A stretch of DNA of 64,000 nucleotides from Symbiodinium natans (lineage: Eukaryota > Sar > Dinophyceae > Suessiales > Symbiodiniaceae): positions 214,501 through 278,500 of the forward strand of contig CAJNDS010002291.1 of the NCBI GenBank assembly GCA_905221605.1, read 5' to 3'. The notes beneath the pieces were generated by a model that worked only from the letters and a program-made list of their open reading frames with translations, had not been told where the DNA came from and ran no database searches. The translations under genes and the position numbers were made by a program. Every line of letters starts with the position of its first letter. Position 1 is the first letter of the stretch. Positions 39,362 to 49,541 of the stretch are shown here, piece after piece.

Positions 39362-39478
39362 CTACCACAATCTATCATTAGTTGACAGCGCCTGCACCAC
39401 GTCTGTGCTGGCCCGCCGCGTGTCATCCCGGATTGCGGAGCAAGCCGCCAGAATAGAAAGGACGAAGATGGTCCGCAT
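39362..39478 (-). pseudogene. Secreted-protein exon, copy 2, frameshifted
   Basis: MRTIFVLSILAACSAIRDDT then RRASTD matches copy 1 (36300-36431), but one extra base near 39380 (CTAATGATAG against CTATGTTAG) shifts the frame and brings a TAG at 39362-39364. The GTAAGT donor of copy 1 is missing. The signal peptide is intact. Confidence 0.6.
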
Positions 39479-39606
39479 AGCGAGTATGGCGCAAACACTG
39501 ATGAGAATTGAGATTTTCCTCAATGGCTAGGACCTGGAGCCGTAAACATGCACGCGCTCGCACACTTGCAGCTCGCCACAACCTGAACAAAGCAAGCTCA
39601 AGCTCC

Positions 39607-39672
39607 CCAACCCTAAACCCTAAACCCTAAACCCTAAACCCTAAACCCTAAACCCTAAACCCTAAACCCTAA
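39607..39672 (-). repeat. Telomeric array, CCCTAAA orientation
   Basis: Nine perfect units ending in CCCTAAGGCGAAG next to an open island. Confidence 0.9.
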
Positions 39673-39684
39673 GGCGAAGTCTGG

Positions 39685-39752
39685 GTGAAGCGCCCTTCGA
39701 CGCGCTCCGCGACTCCACGACGAGGCTGTTGCACGTCGATGGCACCTTTGAG
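39685..39752 (+). CDS. Coding island framed by outward telomeric arrays
   Basis: Plus strand reads GEAPFDALRDSTTRLLHVDG then TFEG. Left flank CCCTAAGGCGAAG, right flank GGTTTAGGG. Unidentified. Confidence 0.45.
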
Positions 39753-39933
39753 GGTTTAGGGGGTTGAGGAGTCTAGGGATCAGGCCCTAAACCCTAAGCC
39801 CTAAGCCCTAAACCCTAAACCCGAAACCCTAAACCCCGAAAACCCTACAGGGTTTAGGGCTTCGGCGAGCTCTTAAGGGCGTAGAGTTTTAAGTTTTGGG
39901 GCTACGGCCCATTCTAAGATTCCCTACAAGGAG

Positions 39934-40162
39934 GGGCCCCCTTACTATACTAACTGTAGTTAAGGGGTTTATAACCTAATTTAGGATTCTTACAACCCGA
40001 TCTAGGCTTGGCTGCACTTAGCAGGGTAGCGATAAATTTAATTTTTATCTGCCTTGCTAAGAAAACCAATAAACCCAAAAAGGCTAAGGATCTAAAGTTA
40101 CAATAAAGCACCACAAGTAGGGCTCTTATGACTCTACTTATAGCTAGCCGGCCCACCTTGTA
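39934..40162. mobile_element. MITE family H interrupted by a family C introner
   Basis: Outer parts match 6191-6314 (GGGGCCCCCTTACTATACTA; ATAACCTAATTTAGGATTCT; ACTCTACTTATAGCTAG). Between them sits the family C element at 40007-40117. Confidence 0.85.
40007..40117 (-). mobile_element. Family C element outside a gene, with 4-bp target duplication
   Basis: Flanked by TAGG at 40003-40006 and 40118-40121; the uninterrupted family H copy shows the empty site (AATTTAGGGCCC). Termini CTTGGCTGC and CACCACAAG are the same as in the ZIP intron. Proves transposition as a discrete unit. Confidence 0.9.
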
Positions 40163-40418
40163 CATCAAACAGCAAGCTCTCTCAGAAAACGCAGCTACTC
40201 TCGACACGCTGTATATTCCCATACTAGCCACCGGCAGGGTAGTTTTGACCCGAAAGCCCGAAACCCTAAACCCTAACCCTAAACCCTAAACCCTAAACCC
40301 TAAACCCTAAACCCTAAACCTTAAACCCCAGACACCAAGGCCATGCGAAACATGACGCCCTACCCTAAATCCAGCTGCACACCAGTCCATAAAGTTGCTT
40401 TTGAGTTGAGGTAGGGTG

Positions 40419-40509
40419 TATATTCCTTGTATCCCCAAAAGGACACCCAGTATATACACCCACCAATATTAAAAAGGAACCTTATATACACTCACCAAAA
40501 CAGAAATAT
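40419..40509. mobile_element. Family I dispersed element
   Basis: TTGTATCCCCAAAAGGACAC, CACCCACCAATATTAAAAAG and TACACTCACCAAAACAG match the copies at 9590 and 24775. Confidence 0.6.
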
Positions 40510-40936
40510 AAACCCTAAACACTAAACCCTCAACCCTCAACCCACAACCCACAACCCTAAACCCTAAACCCTAAACCCTAAACCCTTCTTCAGTTAAAGG
40601 CTGTGGGTGCCTCGGAAAGGTGGCACTTGGAACCCACGGGGAGCCGAAATGAATCCTCTCACTGCTGAAGCCTAACTAAGCCTGCGAAGCCCGGTTTAGG
40701 GTTTGGGGTTTAGGGTTTAGGGTTGAAGGGTTTATTTGCTCAACAATAACAATCTCACAACTTATCCCCCTGCCCAAATCCCGGGAAGTACAAAAAAAAC
40801 AATGAGCAAAGCCATGAGCAAAGATAACACGCAAACTCATCAAGCTTCAAGAAATCCAGGCTTCCAACACCACGAGCTCCACAGAACCGTAAACCCTCAA
40901 CCCTGAACTTGTCTCTTTCTTTGTGGCGGACTGTAG

Positions 40937-41018
40937 ACCCTAAACCCTAAACCCTAAACCCTAAACCCTAAACCCTAAACCCTAAACCCTAAACCCTAAA
41001 CCCTAAACCCTAAACCCT
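40937..41018 (-). repeat. Telomeric array, CCCTAAA orientation
   Basis: Twelve perfect units. Confidence 0.95.
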
Positions 41019-41039
41019 ACACCAGGTTTACGCCTTACC

Positions 41040-41119
41040 AACACCATCTCCCCACTGCCTCCACCGAGGGCTCCGGCCTCGAAGAAAGGAAGAGATCGAA
41101 TGAAGAGCCAAGGAGTGAG
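41040..41119 (+). CDS. Possible exon between outward arrays
   Basis: Plus strand contains STEGSGLEERKRSNEEPRSE. Left flank CCCTAAACCCTACACCAGG, right flank GTTTAGGG. Charged and probably disordered; unidentified. Confidence 0.35.
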
Positions 41120-41120
41120 G

Positions 41121-41222
41121 AGTTTAGGGTTTAGGGTTTAGGGTTTAGGGTTTAGGGTTTAGGGTTTAGGGTTTAGGGTTTAGGGTTTAGGGTTTAGGGT
41201 TTAGGGTTTAGGGTTTAGGGTT
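41121..41222 (+). repeat. Telomeric array, TTTAGGG orientation
   Basis: Fourteen perfect units. Confidence 0.95.
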
Positions 41223-41229
41223 GAAGATT

Positions 41230-42340
41230 TAGGGTTTCGGGTTTAGGGCAATGAAAATGAAAAGGGTTGAGGGTTTTGGCGGTTTAGGGTTTATGGGGTT
41301 TAGGACTCGGGTCTTGCTGCGATTGCCCCCCCCCCCCATGCAAACCCCCCTAAACCTTGAACCTGAAAGCACCTAAACCTTAAACCGCAAACCCGAATTA
41401 AACCAAAATCCGCTTGAACTCACTACATCCAAAAACCCCCCAGTCCTGAATTCCAGTGCTGAACTTTACAAACACAAACACCCCCTTTGCAGCTGTCTAA
41501 CAGGGTATATTCACTTCACCACTCCCAAGTTTAGGTGTGAGGGGCGAGCCTAAATATTGGGGCCTTTGGGAGAGGGGGTCTGGGACACATGTGTGTGTAC
41601 ATATATATGTGTGGTATATATATATATAGTACACTATCTGTTGGAGTTTATGTATACATATATAAGTGTGTATATATACATGTATACACATATGTCCTTG
41701 TCAGCTTAAAGTACCAAAAGGCCCATCACGTAGATTACACACTCAAAGATCAGATGGGCTTAGGGTTTCCGCTTCAGGGCTGATTGGACACAAAGCATCT
41801 CACAGCTGAACGCTGCTCCAACAGGTTAGGGGTTTGAGGTTTAGGGTTTAGGGCTTAGGGCTTGGGCAGGCTTTTCGGCTCAAAGTTGATAGCCCAGAAA
41901 CCATATTCAAACATATTACAATACGCCCTTTTGGGGGGTTCCGTTACTTTGTACGGGCACCCAGAACCAATAAAAAGCAAAAGGGTATCTAGTATCACTG
42001 GGCGACCAAGAAAAATCGTTGCGATGTCTTTCGTAAACATGCCTGATCAAAAATCACCTAAACCCTAAAACCTAAACCCGAAACCCTGAACCCTAAACCG
42101 TAAACCCTAAACCCCCACACCTCAAAAGCCCTTCAGGCTCGGGGCTTGGAAATAGGGTTTGAGCGGCTTTATCCTTCCTTGGGGTTAGAGGCCGGGGCAC
42201 CCCACTCAGCCCTGTACCCCTTACTTAAGAAGTTGGGATAGAGCGGGTACCCCCAACCCTAAACCCTAAACCCGAAATCCTGCGTCCTACACCCTGCACC
42301 CTACACCCTCAACCCTAAACCCTAAACCCCAAACCCATCC
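41230..42340. other. Repeat-rich stretch with a degenerate family A element
   Basis: TA/GT microsatellite 41590-41695. Minus strand 41905-42010 has CTTGGTCGCCCAGTGATAC and CTGGGCTATCAA, family A termini, but the AG is lost. Degenerate CCCTAAA around 42060-42115 and 42255-42335. Confidence 0.5.
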
Positions 42341-42441
42341 TCTTGTAGGGGCGCGGCGGCTGAAGGCTCTCCTCCCCGTTCGGCTGCGGCTCAGGCATCG
42401 GCTCACTCCTCAGACCATTTTGGGGCATCTTGTTGGCTCCA
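42341..42441 (-). CDS. Proline-rich exon framed by outward arrays
   Basis: Reads GANKMPQNGLRSEPMPEPQP then NGEESLQPPRPYK, followed by a GATGGGTTTGGGGTTTAGGG flank. Disordered; unidentified. Confidence 0.45.
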
Positions 42442-42447
42442 CGGGAA

Positions 42448-42562
42448 GGGTTTAGGGTTTAGGGTTTAGGGTTTAGGGTTTAGGGTTTAGGGTTTAGGGT
42501 TTAGGGTTTAGGGTTTAGGGTTTAGGGTTTAGGGTTTCGGGTTTAGGGTGTAGGGTTTTGGG
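42448..42562 (+). repeat. Telomeric array, TTTAGGG orientation
   Basis: Thirteen perfect units then degenerate ones. Confidence 0.95.
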
Positions 42563-43112
42563 TGAAGGGTTTGCCTAAATACTGGGGTTCAGGGTATTGA
42601 GAGACTTCGAGTTTACGGCTCAGGGCGGTATTTGAACAGGGCTCAAAGGAAGAACCACAGTCCAGAGAGAATCGTTGCAGGTTTGCGTATTGAAACTCAT
42701 GGCAGCCTCCGGCAACGGCGCAGGCGTGTGCGATTACACCTACACGCATGTGTGTGTAAGCTCACATATAGTCTATGAGGAGATAGAAAATACGCACAAT
42801 TCACCTGTTGATTCATTGATTCAGCTCCTCTCCGTGCTTATACTCGAGCTAGAGACGTGTATTGCGGTGCGTCTCAGTGGCTTTCCACACTCTGGCCGGC
42901 AACTACTCTCTCTCAATGGCCTAGTTCCGTACTAGTTCCTACTAATATGGATGCCGCACGTTCCCAGGGGCAACGCTGATGAGCTGGCTACTTACTATTC
43001 CCAAGCACACATTTGCTTAGACGTTGTATGAAATCCTGCTTCCGCCCCCTAAACCCTAACCCTAAACCCTAAACCCTAAACCCTAAACCCTAAACCCTAA
43101 ACCCTAAACCCT

Positions 43113-43210
43113 CCCAGCAGATCTCCAGTTGTGACCCGCCTGCAGAACGCAGCACCGCTGGGGGACGAGATCCACCTTTTTGAAGTGTCTATAGGGCTGT
43201 TTGAGTGCTA
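43113..43210 (+). CDS. Exon after a CCCTAAA array
   Basis: Reads PSRSPVVTRLQNAAPLGDEI then HLFEVSIGLFEC before TAA; a GTGTCT could be an internal donor. Unidentified. Confidence 0.4.
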
Positions 43211-43745
43211 ACTCGAACTATTGGGGAGAATTGCAAGTTGGGTTCCCAGAAAACAGAACTTGGGCTCTAAGAAGCTTTAACTACAGTTTAGGGTTTGGGG
43301 TTAGTTTTTTAGGGTTTACGGCTTAGAGTGAGGGGGGGGGGGATCCGTTTCCCAAGCAGGATGTTATGCACCTAGTCCTAAACCTGCGTGGCGCTCCAAC
43401 ATGTGGACCCTGTTCGGGCACCGGCAATATGAGGACCCGTTCTAGACCAGGTATATACTGCAGACAAGATGGGCCCTCACTGAAAACATCCCAAAGTGTC
43501 CCTTAAGAATTGATGTGCGCATGTACCCCCCACCCCCCCCCCCCCACTTTTCAAGGATTATGAAACCCTAAATCCCTAAACCACAGTACCCTGCAAACCC
43601 TGAACCCTGAACCCTGGCACCCAGTACACCCTAAACCCTGACACCCTAACCCCTAAACCCTAAACCCTGAGCCCAGACACCCTGTATACGCCTAAACCCT
43701 AAACCCTACACCCTAAACCCTAAACCCTAAACCCTAAACCCTAAA

Positions 43746-43848
43746 CGAGTCGTGCCTGCGGCCCTGCTGCACCGCGTTAACGGCCCGGCGCATCGCCACG
43801 AGCTTCGAGGGGCCCGGAGCAGGCCTTTGATGCGATGTGGGCTTTTGA
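43746..43848 (-). CDS. Basic exon framed by outward arrays
   Basis: Reads QKPTSHQRPAPGPSKLVAMR then RAVNAVQQGRRHDS, followed by GTTTAGGGTTTAGGG. Preceded by CCCTAAACCCCATGTCTC. Unidentified. Confidence 0.45.
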
Positions 43849-43855
43849 GACATGG

Positions 43856-43920
43856 GGTTTAGGGTTTAGGGTTTAGGGTTTAGGGTTTAGGGTTTAGGGT
43901 TTAGGGTTTAGGGTTTAAGG
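43856..43920 (+). repeat. Telomeric array, TTTAGGG orientation
   Basis: Nine perfect units. Confidence 0.95.
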
Positions 43921-44079
43921 TTACCTGAACCTCCAATGTCCGCCGACCCTGGCGGCGTGTTGGATGGGAAAAGGAGGTGAAAACCTCCCTCTTTCCCTCC
44001 TTACCCCCCCAAAACGCGAAGGGGGGGTACCCGGGCAGCTTTTAGGCGGTTTCGCATACGATCCTTCGGGAAAACCCAG

Positions 44080-44120
<41 letters not shown>
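44080..44120 (+). repeat. Homopolymer C run
   Basis: About 41 consecutive Cs. Confidence 0.95.
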
Positions 44121-44123
<3 letters not shown>

Positions 44124-44279
44124 TCCGGTTGTTGGGCTTGAATTGATGGGGCTGCCCTCCTTCAAGCGGCTTCAGCTCCTGTTTGGGTCCTGGTGCCATC
44201 CCCTATACCCCCCCCCCCCCCAAACATTTCACAGAGGCTCAAGCAAATCAACTTTCGGCATCCTTTGAGCTGACGAGCG

Positions 44280-45010
44280 CGTTTAAACCTTTCAACTATG
44301 CTCCAGCGGAGTCGGCGGCTTGAGCCTGAGGCTCTTAAATCCGGGCACGCCCGTGGTCCGACGCCGTTAGGCGCCAGCCCTAGCTTTAGCTACCCCGGGG
44401 GGGGGGGGGCATATGCCGCCGACCCGGTTGGCTCCCCAACATCCGGCTCCAAATGCGGCTCCCGAAGGGCATCATGTTTCAGGTAAAATATTTATCGCGA
44501 AAAACGCGCTATTTCCCACCGAATTTGGGCTCCTGGACGCATTTTTTTGGCGCCCCATGGAGGGTCCCAAAAACGACCCCGGAGAGCATCATCGACTCTC
44601 TTTTTCAACTTTGGCCAAATACGCGTTGTTGATGTTTTTTGGGTGGCATTGGCCACCCCAAAGGACCCCCACAAGAGCGCGCATCATGAGCATCAGCGGG
44701 TTGGGTCTCGGGTTTCGGATGCGGCTGAGAGCTTGGAAAACACAGAAATCGCTGTAAATACCGTGGTTTTCGTGCTGTTTCGGACATTTCCGTTTTGAGG
44801 CCGGCATATGCCCCTATAAGCCATGCATGCCTGGAGGCCGGCGCTGATGCTCATGATGCGCGGCCGGGCGGGGGGCCAGGGTGCGCATCATCGAGGCTTC
44901 GTTTCTCTTTGGGGACCCGGGGGGCGAGCATCAGCAGCATCAGTGGCTCCGGAAAGGGTTTCGGGCGGCAGGATTTCGAAGGATGCTGGCATAACTCCAT
45001 AACATGGCAC
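44280..45010. other. GC-rich non-telomeric region with dispersed inverted motifs
   Basis: No telomere units for over 700 bp. GCGCATCATGAGCATCAGC at about 44680 recurs inverted at about 44845. Overlapping ORFs on both strands (for example plus 44413-44757) show no family. Probably a distinct repeat. Confidence 0.4.
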
Positions 45011-45012
45011 TC

Positions 45013-45168
45013 GACACACGCACGCGCGCGCGCGAACCCGCGCGCGCGCACCCAGAAGACGCGCCACTCGCCGCACCCAGGGTGCGCGCGCGTGCGCGCG
45101 CGCGCGCGCGAGCGCGCGCGCGCGCGGGAACGAGCATCTATCACGCGCGCGGGCGCGCGCGCGCCCGC
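45013..45168. repeat. Alternating CG tract
   Basis: Runs of CGCGCG up to about 24 bp with few breaks, expected to adopt Z-DNA readily. Generates Arg/Ala ORFs on both strands. Confidence 0.95.
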
Positions 45169-45251
45169 TCTCGCCTTGCAGGTCAAGGGAGTGTACGACC
45201 AGGGTTGAGGGCCCTCAACCCCAAGACAGCTGTCAGGTTCGGGGTTCAAGG

Positions 45252-45252
45252 T

Positions 45253-45329
<77 letters not shown>

Positions 45330-45340
45330 GCTGCTGCTGC

Positions 45341-45373
<33 letters not shown>

Positions 45374-45400
45374 CGTTGTTGTTGTTGCTGCTGTGCTTGC
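45252..45400 (+). repeat. GTT trinucleotide repeat
   Basis: About 49 units with GCT interruptions; false poly-Leu and poly-Asn ORFs. Confidence 0.95.
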
Positions 45401-45611
45401 TGCCGTTGTCCTGCTGCTGGTGGGCGTGCCCGGCTGTGGGCGACAGCCCGTTAGATAACAATAATATAGTCCTGTTTATGGGTTTAGGGCCATGTTTACA
45501 TACTTTGTGGGTGCAGGTAACCTCAGGTAGGGTTTCACAGGGCTTAAGGGTCTGGGTCTCGAGGGAGGCAACAGAATGTCTTTGAAGCGTACAGCTTGGG
45601 ATATCGTATAG

Positions 45612-45775
45612 ACTAGACCCAGGGGCAACCTAGGAATCAAAAGGGTACCCGTTTTTGGTTTAGCGGGATTATGCCCTAAACCCTAGACCCTAAACCCTAA
45701 ACCCTAAACCCTAAACCCTAAACCCTAAACCCTGGAAAAAGGAATTTTGGGCCGACTCCGGGTCCTAGTAGAGGT
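45612..45775. mobile_element. Family D element carrying a CCCTAAA array
   Basis: Begins AGACTAGACCCAGGGGCAAC and CTAGGAATCAAAAGGGTACC, then (CCCTAAA)n at 45673-45733, then GGAAAAAGGAATTTTGGG and GGGTCCTAGTAG. Confidence 0.5.
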
Positions 45776-45839
45776 TTCCTAGATCTGTGGGTCTTAGATG
45801 TGAAGGTTTCAAAAGTCAAAGCCCATCTAAAGCCCCAAC

Positions 45840-46090
45840 CCCTAAACCCTAAACCCTAAACCCTAAACCCTAAACCCTAAACCCTAAACCCTAAACCCTA
45901 AGCGTCTTGGGTTGTGATGTTCGTGTTCAGCCTAGGCTCAGTCAGGGCATGGTAGGCAGAGTCGAGCCGGGCCCCGCCCACATTTTCGAGGATTACGAAG
46001 GGTTTAGGGTTTAGGGTTTAGGGCTTAGGGTTTAGGGTTTAGGGTTTAGGGTTTAGGGTTTAGGGTTTAGGGTTTAGGGTTTAGGGTTAC
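45840..46090. repeat. Two telomeric arrays facing outward
   Basis: CCCTAAA at 45840-45902 and TTTAGGG at 45997-46090 flank a 95-bp stretch with no clear coding frame. Confidence 0.9.
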
Positions 46091-46147
46091 AAACATCGAC
46101 CCCGAATAGGGCGGTCGCGGTGTGGGGCTGGTGAAGGCAAAAGGAGC

Positions 46148-46231
46148 TAACTCTTGGTAGCCCGCAACCATCTTAAAATAAGGGTACCCCCCTTTCTTTG
46201 GGATGGTTTCTGGTACCACTGGGCTATCCTC
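46148..46231 (-). mobile_element. Introner family A copy, short
   Basis: Sense strand GATAGCCCAGTGGTACC ... TGCGGGCTACCAAG; core AAGATGGTTGCGGGC as in the LC8 copies. Possible GAG duplication at the edges. Confidence 0.65.
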
Positions 46232-46334
46232 ATCCAGAAGAACGACCCCACCTTGGGCCAGCGGACCAATGTGCGCGCCTTGCGCATAATTACAGGCGAC
46301 ACAGTCATGGATAGAGTCGCAAGGGCAACCCTGA

Positions 46335-46517
46335 CTTTACCTGTGCTGCCTGTGCTGTCAGCCCACTCAGAGCATCGTGGGAGAACACGACGCGAGAATC
46401 AACAGAAGTAGTCTTTTCGGTCCGCAGAGGACACGAGGGCCTCGGAAGATGCCCACCAGCTGACCCAGAAGGAAGGTGCCCTTTTGAGGACGTTGCACGG
46501 TCCGACGCCCAAACCAA
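46335..46517 (-). CDS. Probable exon with GT donor
   Basis: Reads ...SVDSRVVFSHDALSGLTAQA then AQ followed by GTAAAGTC. The opposite strand is also open (LIQKNDPTLGQRTNVRALRI), so strand is uncertain; the nearby family A orientation favours minus. Confidence 0.35.
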
Positions 46518-46960
46518 GCTGTCCCTTCACAAGCCTTGATGTAAAAAAGATCCGGCAACGTAAGGGATGCGCTCAAGAAGCTTCTGTAAGGCCCCCTTAA
46601 ACACGTTCTCCATGAAGAAAACCCTAAACGCGTAAACAAAAATCCCAAGCCCCAAGCCCTCAAAAACCCAAGCCGATACTCCTCAAAATAGAGCGAAATG
46701 CCCTGAAAACTAGGCCCCAAAACCCCAATCCCACAATCCCCAAATCCCCAAAGCCCCACTTAAAACCCAAAAACCTCCAAGCCCCTGGACTTACCTTTCT
46801 ATTCCTTACTGAGTTTAAGTGCCCTGAAAAAAGGTTACCCCACTATGACAAAGTCCTAGGGATCCCTCTTCCCCTAAACCCCCTAAAACCCTAAACCCTA
46901 AACCAAATAACCAATAACCAATAACCCTAAACCCTAAACCCTAAACCCTAAACCCTAAAC

Positions 46961-47050
46961 TCGTCTTGGGACCCCCGACTTGGGGATCTTCACGTCCATT
47001 GCCGCGGCCGCCTTGGCCAGGATACTGCGCTGCCTCTCCTGGCTTTCCGG
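46961..47050 (-). CDS. Basic helical exon framed by outward arrays
   Basis: Reads ESQERQRSILAKAAAAMDVK then IPKSGVPRR, followed by GTTTAGGG as donor and array. Preceded by CCTAAACCCCG. Unidentified. Confidence 0.5.
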
Positions 47051-47059
47051 GGTTTAGGC

Positions 47060-48020
47060 TTTAGGGTTTAGGGTTTAGGGTTCATGGTTCAGGGTGTGGG
47101 TTTAGGAGGTTTCTGGGTTTGGGGGGGGGGGGGGGGGGGGCTTACAGGTTTAAGGGCTTTGGGCGTTCTTTAGGGGATGTACCTGTAAGTTCCAATTCGC
47201 TTAGAGGTTCAGGATTTGAAGGTTCCAAAGATATTGGAGTTTTCGCATAACTTGTGTGCCCTAAGCCCTAAACCCTAAACCCTGAACCCTAAACCCTAAA
47301 CCCCTAACCCTCAACGTAATTTGTGCACCCTAAACCCTAAACCCTAAACCCTTAAAGGCCCACGTCGTAGGAACAGCTCAATTATGTCAACGGCCCCCAA
47401 ACCCGGCCCTTCAGGCCTCTAAGGCAAGCTACATTGGGTCTCTGCTTGGGTTTTTTGGTAGGGTTTAGGGTTTAGGGTTTAGGGTTTAGGGTTTAGGGTC
47501 TAGGGTCTAGGGTCTAGGGTCTAGGATTTAGGGTTTAGGGTTTAGGGTTTAGGGTTTAGGTTCTATTCCCCTGGAGCTGCAAATAGCCTCAAGGATGGCA
47601 ATACTTACGGGCTCTAGAGCCCCCCCAAAAAGCAGGTAGGTTGTGGGTTTAGGGTTTAGGGTTTAGGGTTGTTGATACCTATTCGTAGACTCTAAGGTCC
47701 TGGGATAGGGGTAGAGCCTGAGAAAACCATCGCTCCGGTCCCAGACGATGCCTTCTCGTTCCGGGATTATCAGCCTCCCCGACTTACTATAACCCTAAAC
47801 GCTCAGGACCTTGTACCTTGAAGTCATTCAACAATGAAAAGCGAAGGGTTTTGGGTTTAGGGTTTAGGGTTAAGGGATTAGGGCTTAGGGTTGACTTTCC
47901 CCCGGACCTGAACCCAATAATTTCGATAAACACCCTGAAACCCGAAACCCTAAATCCTAAACTTCTGGTGTTTACGGTTTAGGGTTTAGGGTTTAGGGAC
48001 CCTAGACCCTAAACCCGAAA
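47060..48020. repeat. Telomere-like arrays of both orientations, no gene seen
   Basis: G21 run at 47120-47140; TTTAGGG 47460-47560 with a block of TCTAGGG; TTTAGGG 47645-47672; CCCTAAA 47260-47350. Confidence 0.7.
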
Positions 48021-48025
48021 CCCCT

Positions 48026-48150
48026 CTCCATGCCTCTTCATAGTCACTTCTCTTGTTCAAGTTGTCGTGCCTTGGGCGCTTTGTTGGCGTATACTTGCGG
48101 GCCCTTCGAAGAACTCTGAGAATCAGGTGCTCTATGTCGTCCTGTAGAGG
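48026..48150 (-). CDS. Basic exon, good coding quality
   Basis: Reads LQDDIEHLILRVLRRARKYT then PTKRPRHDNLNKRSDYEEAW. Flanks CCCTAAA upstream and TTTCGGGTTTAGGG downstream on the sense strand. Unidentified. Confidence 0.5.
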
Positions 48151-48719
48151 CCATTTTAGGGTTTAGGGTTTAGCGAAAAAGAGGGAACCCTTTTGAGATT
48201 CTTGGAAGGCCTGAGAGAAAATGGCGACTTTTGACCTAGTTTTTTGCAAGCTTCTTTCGGGGTTGGGGCGACTTTTTGACCTAGTTTTTAGCAAGCTTCT
48301 TTCGGGCTTTTTTGGGTGTATGGGGTTGCATTCAAGGCAAGGGGCATGCATGCTCAAGGTCCAGAGAGTTCCGCTGAATTAATCATGTCGGGTGCAGGCG
48401 TAGGGTTGTTAAGGTATTATGGAGTTTAGTTTTAAGGTTTTGGGTTTAAGGTTTAGGGTTCAGGGAGATGGATATGTTGAAGTGAGGCTTGAGCAAGCCA
48501 AACCCCGAATTAACCCATGCGCCCATTCCTGAGCCCAAACAACTCCGAACTGCAAGCAAGTAGAACCCTCAACCCTAAACCCTACGCCCAAAACGCCCTC
48601 AGCCCATGCCCAAATGCTGAGACCCTAAACTCTACACCCTAAAACCTAAACCCGCGGCCTTCTAGGGCTTGAGGGCCTTGCCTAGCATTCCTAAGACTCA
48701 CTTAGGGCAAATAGAAAAA

Positions 48720-48775
48720 ACACGTATATATATATATATATACATATACATGTATACATATACATGTATATATGT
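48720..48775. repeat. TA-rich microsatellite
   Basis: TATATATA then ACATATACATG steps. Confidence 0.9.
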
Positions 48776-48907
48776 ATGCTACTTGAAACCCTTCAGCCCT
48801 GAAACCCTTACACCCTTACATTGCTGAACCCTTAAACCTACAACCCTTGCCTCTAAGCCCCTTAATCCCCTGAACCCTACACCCCCATACCTAGATCCGA
48901 ATCCAGG

Positions 48908-49010
48908 ACTAGCACTCTTCTGAGGGAGCGGCCGCAAGCGGTTCATGCGCTGGACAGCTTTGGACCAGGTGTTGCCTTTGCCTGCAGTGTTTTCTGGCTT
49001 CTTAGCAGTC
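48908..49010 (-). CDS. Basic exon, good coding quality
   Basis: Reads TAKKPENTAGKGNTWSKAVQ then RMNRLRPLPQKSAS. Perhaps in the same gene as 48026-48150. Unidentified. Confidence 0.5.
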
Positions 49011-49346
49011 GGGTCTAGGGCTACACTAATCCCGCAAACCCTATAGATCCTTTTGACCCCGAAGACCCTATAAACCCCGTAGCCCCATGCAAATCGTGTA
49101 CAAAAACGCGCAGCATTCCTGAACCCAAATGCCCAGGATTGCTACTACTACCACTTTCTGCGCCCACGGCAACGACGAGTACCAATACTACTGCTTATTC
49201 GCATGTTGTCCTCCTTATTTCTCTTCCTGCTACCACTTATTGCAAGCATTGCTGCAAATTACTTGTTTTGCGGCTAGTACTACTATACCCTAAACCCTAA
49301 AACCTAAACCCTAAACCGTAAACCCTATAACCACTCATCCCCCCAG

Positions 49347-49420
49347 GCTCCACCACATGACCAGCATGTCTGAAAGGAAGCTAAAGCATGGCCTCAACAG
49401 TCTTTCGACCCAACAGAGTC
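49347..49420 (+). CDS. Possible plus-strand exon
   Basis: After CCCCCAG it reads LHHMTSMSERKLKHGLNSLS then TQQSLG, before TTTAGGG units. Confidence 0.35.
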
Positions 49421-49541
49421 TAGGGTTTAGGGTTTAGGGTTCAGGGGTTTAGGGTGTAGGGTTTAGGGTGTAGGGTTTAGGGTGTAGGGTTTAGGGGTTT
49501 AGGGTCTAGGGCTTGTAGGAGCCTGTTAAAGGGCCCTTTGC

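Larger units (their letters stand above)
37258..39607. repeat. Duplicated block, copy 2
   Basis: Partner of 33545-36560. Carries a family B element at 37440-37540 at a site where copy 1 has none, the second LC8 gene, long GAT and GGT repeats and the second secreted-protein exon. Confidence 0.75.

Noticed and set aside
39050-39530. Poly-Val, poly-Trp and poly-Thr ORFs
   Set aside because: Translations of GGT and GAT repeats in several frames; no independent coding support except the 39362-39478 exon.
45246-45585. 193-codon ORF with Arg-Ala and poly-Leu
   Set aside because: Combination of the CG tract and the GTT repeat.
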